DNA of 64,000 bases from Corynebacterium lactis RW2-5 (lineage in GTDB: Bacteria; Actinomycetota; Actinomycetes; Mycobacteriales; Mycobacteriaceae). The position numbers and the translations under genes were made by a program. Of the stretch, positions 34,546 to 42,965 are shown piece after piece. The notes beneath the pieces are model-generated. The model was given only the letters and a program-made list of their open reading frames with translations, had not been told where the DNA came from and searched no databases. Position 1 is the first letter of the stretch, and each line of letters begins with the position of its first letter. The stretch spans positions 1,116,001 to 1,180,000 of the forward strand of contig NZ_CP006841.1 in the NCBI RefSeq assembly GCF_001274895.1, written 5' to 3'.

Positions 34546-35136
34546 GGAAACCTCTCTAAAGAGTCAAACGGTAGAGATCAATGAAAACGGGGAGGCCGTC
34601 GTTCGTTTACGGCCAAGCTCAAACGCGGGCTAACCAGGGTTAACCGAGTTCATGGCTTATCTTAAGCCCCTAGGTGGTTTCCTGTAATTCGGAGGAATTG
34701 CCGATAAAGAATGTCATTGTCGATCGGTGTGCGCTGGCCTGCCAATATGGGTCTGAATCCATAAATTAGTTTACATCAATTCGGGGGTGGAAATCTTAAG
34801 TATGTTTTAGGCTTGGTCGGCGAGATTGTTATCGGCTGTTTATCGATTCAAATTGATGACGGTCGAAATTGCCGCTTTTGACGCAGTGTGTCTGCATAAC
34901 TGCGTAATACATCAAACTAAGTAACGGAATGATAGCAATCTGAGTTGTTGTTCGCGTGGTTGCTAAGAAATTCTTAAGGAAGCTTTGGCTCCGTGTCTTT
35001 GTGCCTCATTCCTTTTGGTGGGGCGATGGTATTGAGCGGGGCGGTGCATAAAAAGTATGGATATGTGCCAAACGCGGTAGTCAACGGGTACGGTAGAACG
35101 GTTAAGAAATGACAAGGCAAAAGGGGAGCTGGAAAC
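34546..35136. other. 591-bp AT-rich gap between LAXTG gene and ffh
   Basis: No recognisable gene. It must hold the minus-strand promoter of the LAXTG gene and the plus-strand promoter of ffh; TTGAGC near 35030 with TATGGA about 18 bp later is one ffh candidate. There is a perfect 6-1-6 palindrome TAAGAAATTCTTA at 34964-34976, a short dyad around GGTTAACC near 34640, and a 17-codon reading frame (ATG 34711) behind a GGAGG at 34691. Base composition is much more AT-rich than its surroundings. A small RNA is possible, but nothing shows it. Confidence 0.5.
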
Positions 35137-36741
35137 TTGTTTGAGTCTCTTTCCGATCGATTGACGGGTGCCCTGCGTGGCCTGGGCGGGAAAGGCCGCC
35201 TGACCGAGGCGGATATTAACGCCACCGCCCGCGAGATTCGGCTGGCTCTTCTGGAAGCTGACGTCTCTCTGGAGGTAGTTCGCGCATTCGTCAAACGCAT
35301 CAAGGAACGCGCTAACGAAATCGCCAAAAACCAGACGGTCAACCCGGCGAACCAGGTCATTGAGGTAGTTAACGAGGAGCTCGTCAATATCCTCGGTGGG
35401 GAGACCCGGCGACTTAACCTGTCGAAGCAGCCGCCGACGGTTATCATGCTCGCCGGCCTGCAGGGCGCGGGTAAGACCACGCTGGCCGGCAAGCTAGCTA
35501 AGTACCTCACCGGGCAGGGTCACACCCCGGTCCTGGTTGCCTGTGACCTGCAGCGCCCGGGTGCAGTCCAACAGCTCCAAATTGTTGCTGAACGCGCCGA
35601 AGTGCCCTGCTTTGCTCCATTCCCTGGAACGAGCATCGACTCCACCCATGAGATGGGTACTAGCGAGGATAACCCCGTCGACGCGGCCTTCCGTGGCCTG
35701 GCTTATGCGCGTCAGCACCGTCACGATGTGGTGATCATCGACACCGCGGGTCGTCTCGGTATCGACGAGGTTTTGATGAAGCAGGCCTCGGACATCCGCA
35801 ATGCGATCAACCCGCACGAAGTCCTCTTCGTCATTGACTCGATGATTGGTCAGGACGCGGTCGAGACCGCTAAGGCTTTCCGTGATGGCGTTGACTTTAC
35901 GGGCGTGGTGCTTACCAAGCTCGACGGCGATGCCCGCGGTGGTGCTGCACTATCCATCCGCGAGGTCACCGGCAAGCCCATCCTTTTTGCCTCCACTGGC
36001 GAAAAGCTCGAGGACTTCGATGTCTTCCACCCAGACCGCATGGCTAGCCGGATTCTGGGCATGGGTGACCTGAAGACCCTCGTCGAGGTCGCCGCTAAGG
36101 AAATTGATCACGAGCAGGCCGCCAAGTCCGCCCAGAAGTTGGGCTCCGGCGAGCTGACTCTCGAGGACTTCCTCGAGCAGATGATGATGGTCCGCAAGAT
36201 GGGCCCCATCGGCAACATTCTCAAGATGCTCCCGGGCGGTGCCGAGATGTCCAAGGCCGCCGAGATGGTCGATGAAAAGCAGCTCGACCGCATTGAAGCC
36301 ATCATCCGAGGAATGACCCCGCAAGAGCGCGAAAACCCCAAGATCCTCAATGCTTCCCGACGCCGCCGTATCGCCAACGGCTCCGGCGTCTCCGTATCGG
36401 ATGTCAATCAGCTAATCGAGCGCTTCAACGAAGCCAAGAAGATGATGTCCCAGATGGCTGGGCGCTTCGGAATGGGTGGTGGACGCCCGTCGAACCGCAA
36501 AAACAAGAAGGGGCGTAAAGGTAAAGGCGGAAAGCGCAAGGGCGGTAACCGCGGGCCGACTCCGCCAAAGGGTATGCGCGGCGGATTCCCCGGAATGCCA
36601 GGTATGCCGGGAATGGGCGGCGGCATGCCGGACATGGCCGAGCTGCAGAAGCTGCAAAAGCAGATGGGCAACCAGCTGCCGGAAGGCTTCGAGGGGTTTG
36701 ACCTCAACAACCTCGACTTCGGTCAAGGCAAAAAGAAATAA
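35137..36741 (+). CDS. ffh: Signal recognition particle protein Ffh
   Basis: Ffh binds signal sequences on nascent chains and 4.5S RNA, and delivers ribosomes to FtsY. The 534-residue protein starts at a TTG (FESLSDRLTGALRGL) behind GGGGAGCTGG. The GTPase domain shows GLQGAGKTTLAGKLA, CDLQRPGAVQQL, IDTAGRLGIDEV and TKLDGDARGG; the M domain contains the loop MPGMGGGMPD and ends in a Gly/Met/Lys-rich tail. The RNA component is not in the window. Confidence 0.98.
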   Translation: MFESLSDRLTGALRGLGGKGRLTEADINATAREIRLALLEADVSLEVVRAFVKRIKERANEIAKNQTVNPANQVIEVVNEELVNILGGETRRLNLSKQPPTVIMLAGLQGAGKTTLAGKLAKYLTGQGHTPVLVACDLQRPGAVQQLQIVAERAEVPCFAPFPGTSIDSTHEMGTSEDNPVDAAFRGLAYARQHRHDVVIIDTAGRLGIDEVLMKQASDIRNAINPHEVLFVIDSMIGQDAVETAKAFRDGVDFTGVVLTKLDGDARGGAALSIREVTGKPILFASTGEKLEDFDVFHPDRMASRILGMGDLKTLVEVAAKEIDHEQAAKSAQKLGSGELTLEDFLEQMMMVRKMGPIGNILKMLPGGAEMSKAAEMVDEKQLDRIEAIIRGMTPQERENPKILNASRRRRIANGSGVSVSDVNQLIERFNEAKKMMSQMAGRFGMGGGRPSNRKNKKGRKGKGGKRKGGNRGPTPPKGMRGGFPGMPGMPGMGGGMPDMAELQKLQKQMGNQLPEGFEGFDLNNLDFGQGKKK

Positions 36742-36742
36742 A

Positions 36743-36762
36743 GGATTGGTTTGATTCAATCC
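36743..36762. terminator. Small inverted repeat between convergent ffh and acyltransferase
   Basis: GGATTG (36743-36748) and CAATCC (36757-36762) flank 8 bases in the 28-bp gap between two converging genes. It lacks a clean T-run and may be a weak bidirectional terminator. Confidence 0.35.
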
Positions 36763-36769
36763 CCGCCGC

Positions 36770-38968
36770 CTAGGACAAAATTGTGTTCAGGCGGCGTTCT
36801 AGTATCGGGGCAAAGGTCAACGCCAACTCGTCAGTGATGTGATTGCTGTCCCGGTAGACATAGATATTGCCAATAATGTTGTGGCAAATTCTGTCGTCGC
36901 AAAATAGGTTGCTAAAGTCCATGTTCCAGCCGTGCACGTAGTCCTCAAGAACTTCTTTCGCAGGGTTGGTCGCCGAGAGTGCCAGCTTTCTCCTAACCAC
37001 GCAGTCATCCTGGTTCTCGCAGGTAGTAGGAGAAAACTGGTTGAAGTCCTTATCAAAGGCCCAGGGGTTATCGCGGATAGCAACGAAATCGGTGCCGCGA
37101 GCCTCCATTGCGTCAAAGAACTCTATGTACCCGTCCGGAACATAGTCTCCAAATTCGGGTTCATCGAGCTGGAACCTTGGTCGTGTCGACGTCGTAAAGA
37201 CCACCTCTGGATCAAGCTCGTCGATGCGTTCCAGCGCGAGTTCAGTCCATTCAACGCAGATGTCACCGACGCCCTCAATCGGAGCGAGCGTGGCCGGGCA
37301 GCCCTGCCGGAGTAAGACGTGTAGCTGGTAACCATTGTTCTTCGCATAAGCGTTAATGGGGGCAAACCAGTGCTCAATGTGTGAGCCGCCAATCATTACA
37401 AGGCGCTTTTCCCCCTCGACGTCGCCGTAGATGCATTCTTCGGATTCGTTGCGCCAACGCTTGTGAGTGATAAAGGTATCGACGGGCTCCGGCCCTTCTG
37501 CAAGGCAGCCGTCCATCGCTGGCTCCGGCCACAGGTCCCGAATAATGTCCCTGTCCGGCTTCGGTGTCGCCTCGGGGGTCTCCCATCCGTCGGAAAGCGT
37601 CAGGATGCCCGGGTAAGAGGCGGGGTCAAGCTTTCCGCCGATTGCTCCCTCAATCCGTGCCTGTTGGACCGCCTGCAAACTCAGCATGCCGACGGCCGCA
37701 ACAGCGCACATCCCAGCGGCGGCCACGCGGTACGCAGCAGCGCGACTAGTGCGCAGCCTTGTTACTGCCTGGGAAAAGACCGGCTGGATGCGAGTTGGTC
37801 GTCGCGATGACTGGGCGAGGGGAATCTCTACGAATCGGTTAGTCAGGTACGCGAGCAATAGCGAAAGAGCAATGACAGCCGTGCCCAAGGCAACGGAGGG
37901 GGAGTGCTGGCCAAGCAGATGGGTCGCCAGAATCAGAATCGGCCAATGCCACAGGTACAGCGCATAGGCCCACTGCCCCAGGCTGCGGGCCGGGCGGCTC
38001 GCCAGAAACTTCGACACGAAGCCCGCGTCCGGACCCGCCACGATAATCAGCGCGGCGCCTATCAAGGGCCACAGAGTCCACGGCCCCGGGAATTGGGCCG
38101 CGCCATCGAAGAGGAATCCAGTCGATATGACCAGCGTAAGACCTGCAGTGGCCAGGAGTGTGGAGGCCCACGAGGGCAGCGTCGGCACGCGCTTAGTAAG
38201 CGCCAGCCCCAGCGCGCCTCCAAGGCACAACTCCCACAGGCGACTGGCGGTGGAATAGTAATTCCAGCCCTGATTTACATCATGTAGATAGAACGCATAG
38301 GCGCCCGAGGCAATCGTGATAATCCACAGAGTCGGGAGCAAAATAGCACGTAGCCTTCCCCGCGTTGCGTCTATTCGACGAGCCTCGGCGACGGAGGTGA
38401 CAGCACCGACGATGCGAGGCGAACGCGTCAGCCAAGATAGCAGGAAAATAAGCAGAATAGCCCCAAGATAGAATTGGCCCTGCACGGACATAGACCATAG
38501 GTGTTGCAGTGGGGAAGTCTCCCGGTCGGCAGCTGCATAGTCCGCTCCCTGGATAGCCAGAGCGTAATTCTGGTAGTACAGCAGCGACGCTTCAACCTGG
38601 TGAGCGTTATCGAGGGTGCGCAGAACCGGAACGGCGAAAATTACCGTCACCGAAACGGCAGCCAACACCAGGGCGAGGGCAGGGAAGAGGCGTCGGATCG
38701 TCCGCCAGATGGACCACCACGGATTGATGGACTGTCGGGGATTAATCGCATTCCTGTACTGTGCACCGAGGAAGAAGAACCCGGACAGGAGCAGGAAAAC
38801 GTCCACCCCACCGGAGACCCGGCCCACATAGACGTGAAAAGCCACCACCAGGGCAATCGCGATGCCTCGAAGGCCATCGAGGTCAAAGCGGTACCGGCTC
38901 GGGCGGGCATTCGCATGAGGTTGGGCTGGCTTCACATCAGTTGACGTTACCGCAATGCTGTAGAGCAT
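36770..38968 (-). CDS. Membrane acyltransferase with C-terminal SGNH domain
   Basis: A 732-residue protein of the acyltransferase-3/OafA-YrhL family. The N-terminal half has about ten to eleven membrane segments with the signature RYRFDLDGLRGIAIALVVAFHV (His near residue 45) and GGVDVFLLLSGFFF. The C-terminal 300 residues, outside the membrane, form an SGNH-like hydrolase/transferase domain starting at MIGGSHIEHWF. Such proteins O-acetylate cell-wall sugars, peptidoglycan or glycolipids. In Corynebacterium mycolate or arabinan decoration is plausible, but the substrate is unknown. It lies alone between ffh and rpsP, converging on ffh. Confidence 0.85.
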   Translation of the reverse strand: MLYSIAVTSTDVKPAQPHANARPSRYRFDLDGLRGIAIALVVAFHVYVGRVSGGVDVFLLLSGFFFLGAQYRNAINPRQSINPWWSIWRTIRRLFPALALVLAAVSVTVIFAVPVLRTLDNAHQVEASLLYYQNYALAIQGADYAAADRETSPLQHLWSMSVQGQFYLGAILLIFLLSWLTRSPRIVGAVTSVAEARRIDATRGRLRAILLPTLWIITIASGAYAFYLHDVNQGWNYYSTASRLWELCLGGALGLALTKRVPTLPSWASTLLATAGLTLVISTGFLFDGAAQFPGPWTLWPLIGAALIIVAGPDAGFVSKFLASRPARSLGQWAYALYLWHWPILILATHLLGQHSPSVALGTAVIALSLLLAYLTNRFVEIPLAQSSRRPTRIQPVFSQAVTRLRTSRAAAYRVAAAGMCAVAAVGMLSLQAVQQARIEGAIGGKLDPASYPGILTLSDGWETPEATPKPDRDIIRDLWPEPAMDGCLAEGPEPVDTFITHKRWRNESEECIYGDVEGEKRLVMIGGSHIEHWFAPINAYAKNNGYQLHVLLRQGCPATLAPIEGVGDICVEWTELALERIDELDPEVVFTTSTRPRFQLDEPEFGDYVPDGYIEFFDAMEARGTDFVAIRDNPWAFDKDFNQFSPTTCENQDDCVVRRKLALSATNPAKEVLEDYVHGWNMDFSNLFCDDRICHNIIGNIYVYRDSNHITDELALTFAPILERRLNTILS

Positions 38969-39107
38969 TTTTTACTGGGAGCGCTTTTGCTGGTATTATT
39001 TCTCGAGTTGTCTGCGTCATAGCCAGGCAATGCTGCGAATTCATCGGACCCGGCTACGGCCGCCCGGTGGTCACCCGCAGGTTTAAACATTGAAAGGGCA
39101 AAACCGG

Positions 39108-39145
39108 CCCTCTGCATTAGAAGACTTATTTTACAGGGCAGAGGG
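39108..39145 (+). promoter_or_regulatory. Hairpin in the rpsP leader
   Basis: CCCTCTGC (39108-39115) and GCAGAGGG (39138-39145) form a perfect 8-bp inverted repeat around TTATTTTA, 44 bp before the rpsP start. The A/T-rich core could be a -10 element, or the whole could be an RNA stem used for autoregulation by S16. The sequence does not decide between these. Confidence 0.4.
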
Positions 39146-39188
39146 TGCATAAGTATTGCCCAGTGACATTGGAAAAGAGGAATACCTC

Positions 39189-39623
39189 ATGGCAGTCAAG
39201 ATTAAGCTGCAGCGTCTCGGTAAGATTCGTACTCCGCAGTACCGCGTCGTCGTTGCCGACGCTCGTACCCGTCGCGATGGCAAGGTCATCGAGAACCTGG
39301 GCATCTACCAGCCGAAGGAAGAGCCGTCGGTCATCAAGATTGACTCCGCGCGCGCACAGTACTGGCTGGGCGTTGGCGCTCAGCCGACCGAGCCGGTTCT
39401 GGCTCTGCTGAAGGTCACCGGCGACTGGCAGAAGTTCAAGGGCCTCGAGGGTGCAGAGGGCACCCTGAAGGTTGCAGAGCCGAAGCCGTCGAAGCTGGAG
39501 CTGTTTAACAAGGCTCTGGAGGAGGCCAACAACGGTCCGTCCGCTGAGGCCATCACCGCTAAGCGTCGTGAGGCTAAGGAAGCAAAGGCCGCTAAGGAGG
39601 CCGAGGCTGCTGCTAAAGGCTGA
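39189..39623 (+). CDS. rpsP: 30S ribosomal protein S16
   Basis: S16 is a small-subunit assembly protein. The ATG at 39189 gives [19 protein letters not shown] and a core that matches corynebacterial S16. The last codons read Ala-Ala-Ala-Lys-Gly-stop at 144 residues, whereas relatives have an acidic Ala/Glu-rich tail of about 20 more residues. That tail is present in the next frame: after AAAGG the sequence continues [14 protein letters not shown] and stops at 39663. Removing one A from GCTAAAGGCT restores the frame, so a one-base insertion (mutation or sequencing error) is the likely cause. The globular core is intact. Confidence 0.93.
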   Translation: MAVKIKLQRLGKIRTPQYRVVVADARTRRDGKVIENLGIYQPKEEPSVIKIDSARAQYWLGVGAQPTEPVLALLKVTGDWQKFKGLEGAEGTLKVAEPKPSKLELFNKALEEANNGPSAEAITAKRREAKEAKAAKEAEAAAKG

Positions 39624-39663
39624 GGCTGAGGCTGCCGAGTCCGAGGCTGAGTCTGCAGAGTAA
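39624..39663 (+). pseudogene. Out-of-frame C-terminal tail of rpsP
   Basis: These 40 bases encode 13 residues ([14 protein letters not shown] type) in the frame one base off from the rpsP gene. They match the acidic extension of S16 in other corynebacteria and end in TAA at 39661-39663. Confidence 0.7.
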
Positions 39664-39681
39664 TTAAACTCTAGAATCCGG

Positions 39682-39722
39682 GCGCTGCCCTATACTTCGA
39701 TTCGAAGTTGGGTAGCGTCTTT
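39682..39722 (+). terminator. Terminator after rpsP
   Basis: CGCTGCCC (39683-39690) pairs with GGGTAGCG (39710-39717) with one mismatch, and the inner arms ACTTCGA/TCGAAGT extend the stem; CTTTTTCT follows. It separates rpsP from rimM. In mycobacteria a KH-domain gene sits in this gap; none is present here. Confidence 0.85.
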
Positions 39723-39760
39723 TTCTATCTTTTGACTGTCTATTTTTGGGAGTGCATCGG

Positions 39761-40324
39761 GTGAGCGATCTGGTACAAATCGGTCGAGTGATCAAGCCTC
39801 ACGGTGTCCGCGGAGAGCTTGTCGTGGCGCCAACTACGGATGATCCGGAGGGCCGCTTCGCCAAGGGCGAGTCGGTGCTGGGCAAGCAGGCGGGGAAGGA
39901 GTCCACGCTGACGATTAAGTCCATGCGCCCGCACCAGGGCCGCCTCCTTGTTGCGTTCGAGCAGGTACCGGACCGTACCGCCGCCGAGAGTCTGCGAGGT
40001 ATGAAGTTTTTCGCGGAGCCAGTCTTCGATGAGGATGAGGACTCGTATTACGACTTCGAGTTAGTAGGCTTGCGCGTGCTGAACTGTGGCGCAGTGGACG
40101 AGGAAACTGCCAACGCCCGTGCCTATGAGGGCGCGCAGCCAGAACCAGTCGATATCGGAGAGGTCGCCGGCGTTGTCCGCGGACCTGTGCAGCGTCTGCT
40201 GGAGGTTTCGCTTGACAGCGGCGGCGAGGCGCTGGTCCCATTCGTCCACGCGATTGTTCCGATTGTTGACCTAGACAACGGCGCTATTGTGATTACCCCG
40301 CCGGAGGGGCTGCTGGAGCTGTGA
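39761..40324 (+). CDS. rimM: Ribosome maturation factor RimM
   Basis: RimM binds S19 and helps 16S 3'-domain assembly. The 187-residue protein starts at GTG 39761 behind GGGAG, with the N-terminal IGRVIKPHGVRGELVV and the C-terminal PRC-barrel with PVQRLLEVSLDSGGEALVPF and PPEGLLEL. A TTG/GTG farther upstream at 39746 is less likely. Its stop overlaps the trmD start GTG (GTGA), so translation is coupled. Confidence 0.95.
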   Translation: MSDLVQIGRVIKPHGVRGELVVAPTTDDPEGRFAKGESVLGKQAGKESTLTIKSMRPHQGRLLVAFEQVPDRTAAESLRGMKFFAEPVFDEDEDSYYDFELVGLRVLNCGAVDEETANARAYEGAQPEPVDIGEVAGVVRGPVQRLLEVSLDSGGEALVPFVHAIVPIVDLDNGAIVITPPEGLLEL

Positions 40325-41190
40325 CTGCGATGAACATGCGCCTTGATGTTGTCACTATTTTTCCCGAGTACTTAGAACCGTTACGTCACGCCCTGCTAGG
40401 TAAGGCTATTGAGCGCAATATCTTGAGCGTCGGTGTCCATAACCTGCGGGATTGGGCCCCCGGCGTGCACCAGGCTGTGGATGATTCGCCCTACGGCGGA
40501 GGCCCCGGCATGGTCATGAAGCCCCAGGTGTGGGGCCCCGCGTTGGATGACATCGCGGCGGCGGGCATGGACGGCCTCGGCGGTCAATCGCTCGATTCCG
40601 CGGTGCCGCACCTGGATAATGTCCGGCACGACCAGAAGCTGGGCCTGGCGGAGGAGTCTTCGTACGCCGGCGCAGTAGGGGCGGTGGATGAGTCGGACAA
40701 ACCTCTGCTCATTGTTCCGACCCCGGCGGGGGAGCCGTTCACGCAGCAGATGGCGCAGGAGTTTTCTCATGAGGGCCACATTGTTTTCGCTTGCGGTCGA
40801 TACGAAGGCATCGACCAGCGCGTGGTGGATGACGCCGCCAACCGCTACCGGGTCCGAGAGGTCTCGATTGGTGACTATGTATTGATTGGTGGGGAAGTCG
40901 CGGTACTGGTCATCGCGGAAGCTGTCGTCCGGCTGATTCCGGGTGTGCTGGGTAACCGGAAGAGTCACGAAGAGGACTCGTTCTCCGACGGTCTGCTGGA
41001 GGGGCCGTCCTACACCAAGCCACGCATTTGGCGCGGGCTGGAGGTTCCGGAGGTGCTGCTTAGCGGTAACCACGCTTTGGTGGACCGGTGGCGCCGAGAC
41101 CAAGCTCTCAAGCGCACCGCCGAGCGCCGCCCGGACCTGCTGGAGACCGTCAATCTAACAGATCGCGACCGCGAGGCGCTGGAGCACTAA
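40321..41190 (+). CDS. trmD: tRNA (guanine-37-N1)-methyltransferase
   Basis: TrmD methylates G37 next to the anticodon and prevents frameshifting. The 289-residue SPOUT enzyme has the N-terminal DVVTIFPEYLEPL, the insert DDSPYGGGPGMVMKP, the trefoil-knot SAM site FACGRYEGIDQRV and the EVSIGDYVLIGGEVA segment. An insertion of about 30 residues (residues 84-120) relative to short TrmD proteins lies before LIVPTPAGEPF. GTG 40321 overlaps the rimM stop; ATG 40330 is the alternative. The next gene starts at TAATG. Confidence 0.95.
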   Translation: MTAMNMRLDVVTIFPEYLEPLRHALLGKAIERNILSVGVHNLRDWAPGVHQAVDDSPYGGGPGMVMKPQVWGPALDDIAAAGMDGLGGQSLDSAVPHLDNVRHDQKLGLAEESSYAGAVGAVDESDKPLLIVPTPAGEPFTQQMAQEFSHEGHIVFACGRYEGIDQRVVDDAANRYRVREVSIGDYVLIGGEVAVLVIAEAVVRLIPGVLGNRKSHEEDSFSDGLLEGPSYTKPRIWRGLEVPEVLLSGNHALVDRWRRDQALKRTAERRPDLLETVNLTDRDREALEH

Positions 41191-41801
41191 TGGCACGGGT
41201 GACACGGGTCGGAATGTGGCTGCTGCTGCTCGCCGCGGCCGTCTACGCGACGTTCATCCACGAGGCACTGGTGGGCTATCCGTTAGACCCGACTGTGTCC
41301 TTCCTCTCCGAATACGCCGCCTTTTCCAGTCCCTACCGGCCCCTCTTTGCCGGTTCGGACCTTCTAGCGAGCGCCCTGGGCCTGTGCGGATTGGGGATGT
41401 TGGCGGCGTCGGGGAGCGGGAGAGGCTGGACTGGCTGGCCTGTGGCGCTTCGGATAGCGGCGGCGGCGTTGGCGGTGGCGTGGGCCTGCACGCTTGCGGA
41501 TGTTTTCGTGGCGATGGAGTGCGAGGAATCCCTGCCCACGTGCAAGCCGACTACGCCCGGCTATGGGCACATCGTGACTTCGACACTGGCCTCGGCAGGG
41601 CAGTTCGTGATGGCTGCGGCACTGTGGACTCGACATCGGATTCTCTCCACGGCTTTCGTAATTGTCACCGTTTGGGTCTCAGCGGCAGCGGTTTTTGAAT
41701 ATCCGGTCGGCATAGGGCAGCGCATCCAGATTGCGCTCGCCTGCGTGCTGGTTGTCTGCCTGGCGGTGGCGCTGGGGAAACATGAAGAAATAAAGGAGTA
41801 A
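41190..41801 (+). CDS. DUF998-type membrane protein
   Basis: A 203-residue membrane protein with about six hydrophobic segments and the motifs YPLDPTVSFLSEYAAF and EYPVGIGQRIQI, which fit the DUF998 family of unknown function. Its ATG overlaps the trmD stop as TAATG, so it is in the same transcript and coupled in translation, and it is followed by the PAP2 phosphatase after 7 bp. A cysteine pair (MECEESLPTC) falls in an extracytoplasmic loop. Confidence 0.8.
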   Translation: MARVTRVGMWLLLLAAAVYATFIHEALVGYPLDPTVSFLSEYAAFSSPYRPLFAGSDLLASALGLCGLGMLAASGSGRGWTGWPVALRIAAAALAVAWACTLADVFVAMECEESLPTCKPTTPGYGHIVTSTLASAGQFVMAAALWTRHRILSTAFVIVTVWVSAAAVFEYPVGIGQRIQIALACVLVVCLAVALGKHEEIKE

Positions 41802-41808
41802 CTTTTTC

Positions 41809-42447
41809 GTGGCACGAGCCAGAATTGCATCGCCGATTCACGTCGTCGGCTGGATTGTTGCGCTGGTGGCGCTGGCATGGTTCACGCAGACCACCGTGGC
41901 TGGGAAGCTCGACGGCTCATTTGCGCAGTTGGTCTCAGGACTGCACGGCGGAACCTTTGACTCCGTGATGCTGACTCTCAGCGAGGTCGTCCGGCCCGCC
42001 TACATTGCGCCAGCTACTTTGGTTGCGGCGCTAGTCCTGTGGTGGCGATTCCGTGTGATGGCCTTGCTGCTGCCAGCATCCTTCGGCGCGTCCATTGCTG
42101 TGACCTACGCGATGAAGTGGTTCCTAGACCGCGATCGCCCCGGGGAGACGCTATCCCTGGTCAACCTGCACGACGCCGCGTTTCCCTCCGCGCATGTCGC
42201 GGGAACGACGAGCACCGGCATGGCCGTCATTCAGCTGCTCCTGCCGGTGCTGCGCAACGCCGCCCGCAAGCTCCTCGACGCCGCGATCATCGCACTGATT
42301 GGCGCCGTTTCGCTGTCTCGCGTGTGGGTCGGCGCGCACTGGCTGACCGACATCATTGGCGGACTGATTGCGGGAATCGTCGGCCTCATTGTCGCACTGC
42401 TAGTGCTTAGGAGATGGCAACGAGGACGGCGTCTCCGCTTCGCTTAG
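41809..42447 (+). CDS. PAP2-family phosphatase
   Basis: A 212-residue membrane phosphatase of the PAP2/undecaprenyl-pyrophosphatase type. All three phosphatase motifs are visible: KWFLDRDRP, FPSAHVAGT and SRVWVGAHWLTD. It likely removes phosphate from a lipid or polyprenyl phosphate at the outer face of the membrane, for recycling of the cell-wall carrier. GTG 41809 is preceded by AAAGGAG. It converges on the DUF1877 gene with a 41-bp overlap of the ends. Confidence 0.9.
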   Translation: MARARIASPIHVVGWIVALVALAWFTQTTVAGKLDGSFAQLVSGLHGGTFDSVMLTLSEVVRPAYIAPATLVAALVLWWRFRVMALLLPASFGASIAVTYAMKWFLDRDRPGETLSLVNLHDAAFPSAHVAGTTSTGMAVIQLLLPVLRNAARKLLDAAIIALIGAVSLSRVWVGAHWLTDIIGGLIAGIVGLIVALLVLRRWQRGRRLRFA

Positions 42448-42901
42448 CCTCCTCGTAGAACGCCACGAGCTCGCGGTAACGCTGTGCGGCCGTGGACTCG
42501 TCGATAAGCGAGCCGTTGTCCGCGATGCGGGCGGAAAGATCAATGGAGGCGAGAGTCTGGTGAACCTCGCCCACGCGATTGGCGCGGATGACGGCCGACA
42601 TGGGCTTGCGGCAGACACGCTCGGCACCGAGGATCGCCTCGGCAAGCGGGTCGCCGAGGGCCTGGCCGTCAATCGGGTTTCCGGTCAGGGTGCGCAGCAG
42701 GGACTCCCAATCAGTGTCGATATCGAGCGCGTTTTCTTCCGGGACCTGCACGAAGTGCTCCAGAATAATCTTCTCCGCCCCATCTGCGACAAGCCCCGCC
42801 GTGCCGCCCTCTGTGGTGTCCGCGGGCGCGGCGACCTCGACGAGGTGGGCGGCCTCCGCATCGGAAATGCGAAGATATTCGGCGCAGAGTGTCTGTTTCA
42901 T
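42407..42901 (-). CDS. DUF1877 (YfbM-like) protein
   Basis: A 164-residue soluble protein whose middle and end match the YfbM/DUF1877 pattern: LDIDTDWESLLRTLTG, DPLAEAILGAERV and a C-terminal YRELVAFYEEAKRSGDAVLVAI. Function unknown. The ATG at 42901 follows AAAGGA; the frame remains open further upstream into the tex promoter. The last 41 bases overlap the end of the PAP2 gene on the other strand. Confidence 0.8.
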   Translation of the reverse strand: MKQTLCAEYLRISDAEAAHLVEVAAPADTTEGGTAGLVADGAEKIILEHFVQVPEENALDIDTDWESLLRTLTGNPIDGQALGDPLAEAILGAERVCRKPMSAVIRANRVGEVHQTLASIDLSARIADNGSLIDESTAAQRYRELVAFYEEAKRSGDAVLVAIS

Positions 42902-42965
42902 CGGGGTCCTTTCCCAGTCGGGGCAGTGTCCCCACGATACTAGCGCTGCTAGTAAAGTGACCCGG

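Noticed and set aside
33640..34633. Long hydrophobic forward frames opposite the LAXTG gene (Leu/Val-rich or Phe/Ser-rich)
   Set aside because: They are the antisense of the Lys/Asp codon repeats and have no ribosome site or start of their own; the minus-strand gene with signal peptide and sorting signal explains the DNA.
34711..34764. 17-codon peptide gene in the gap before ffh
   Set aside because: The GGAGG is 15 bases away and the peptide shows no features; chance occurrence in AT-rich DNA is likely.
42579..42965. N-terminal extension of tex
   Set aside because: It is antisense to the DUF1877 gene, which has its own start and ribosome site; the GTG at 42966 matches the family start.
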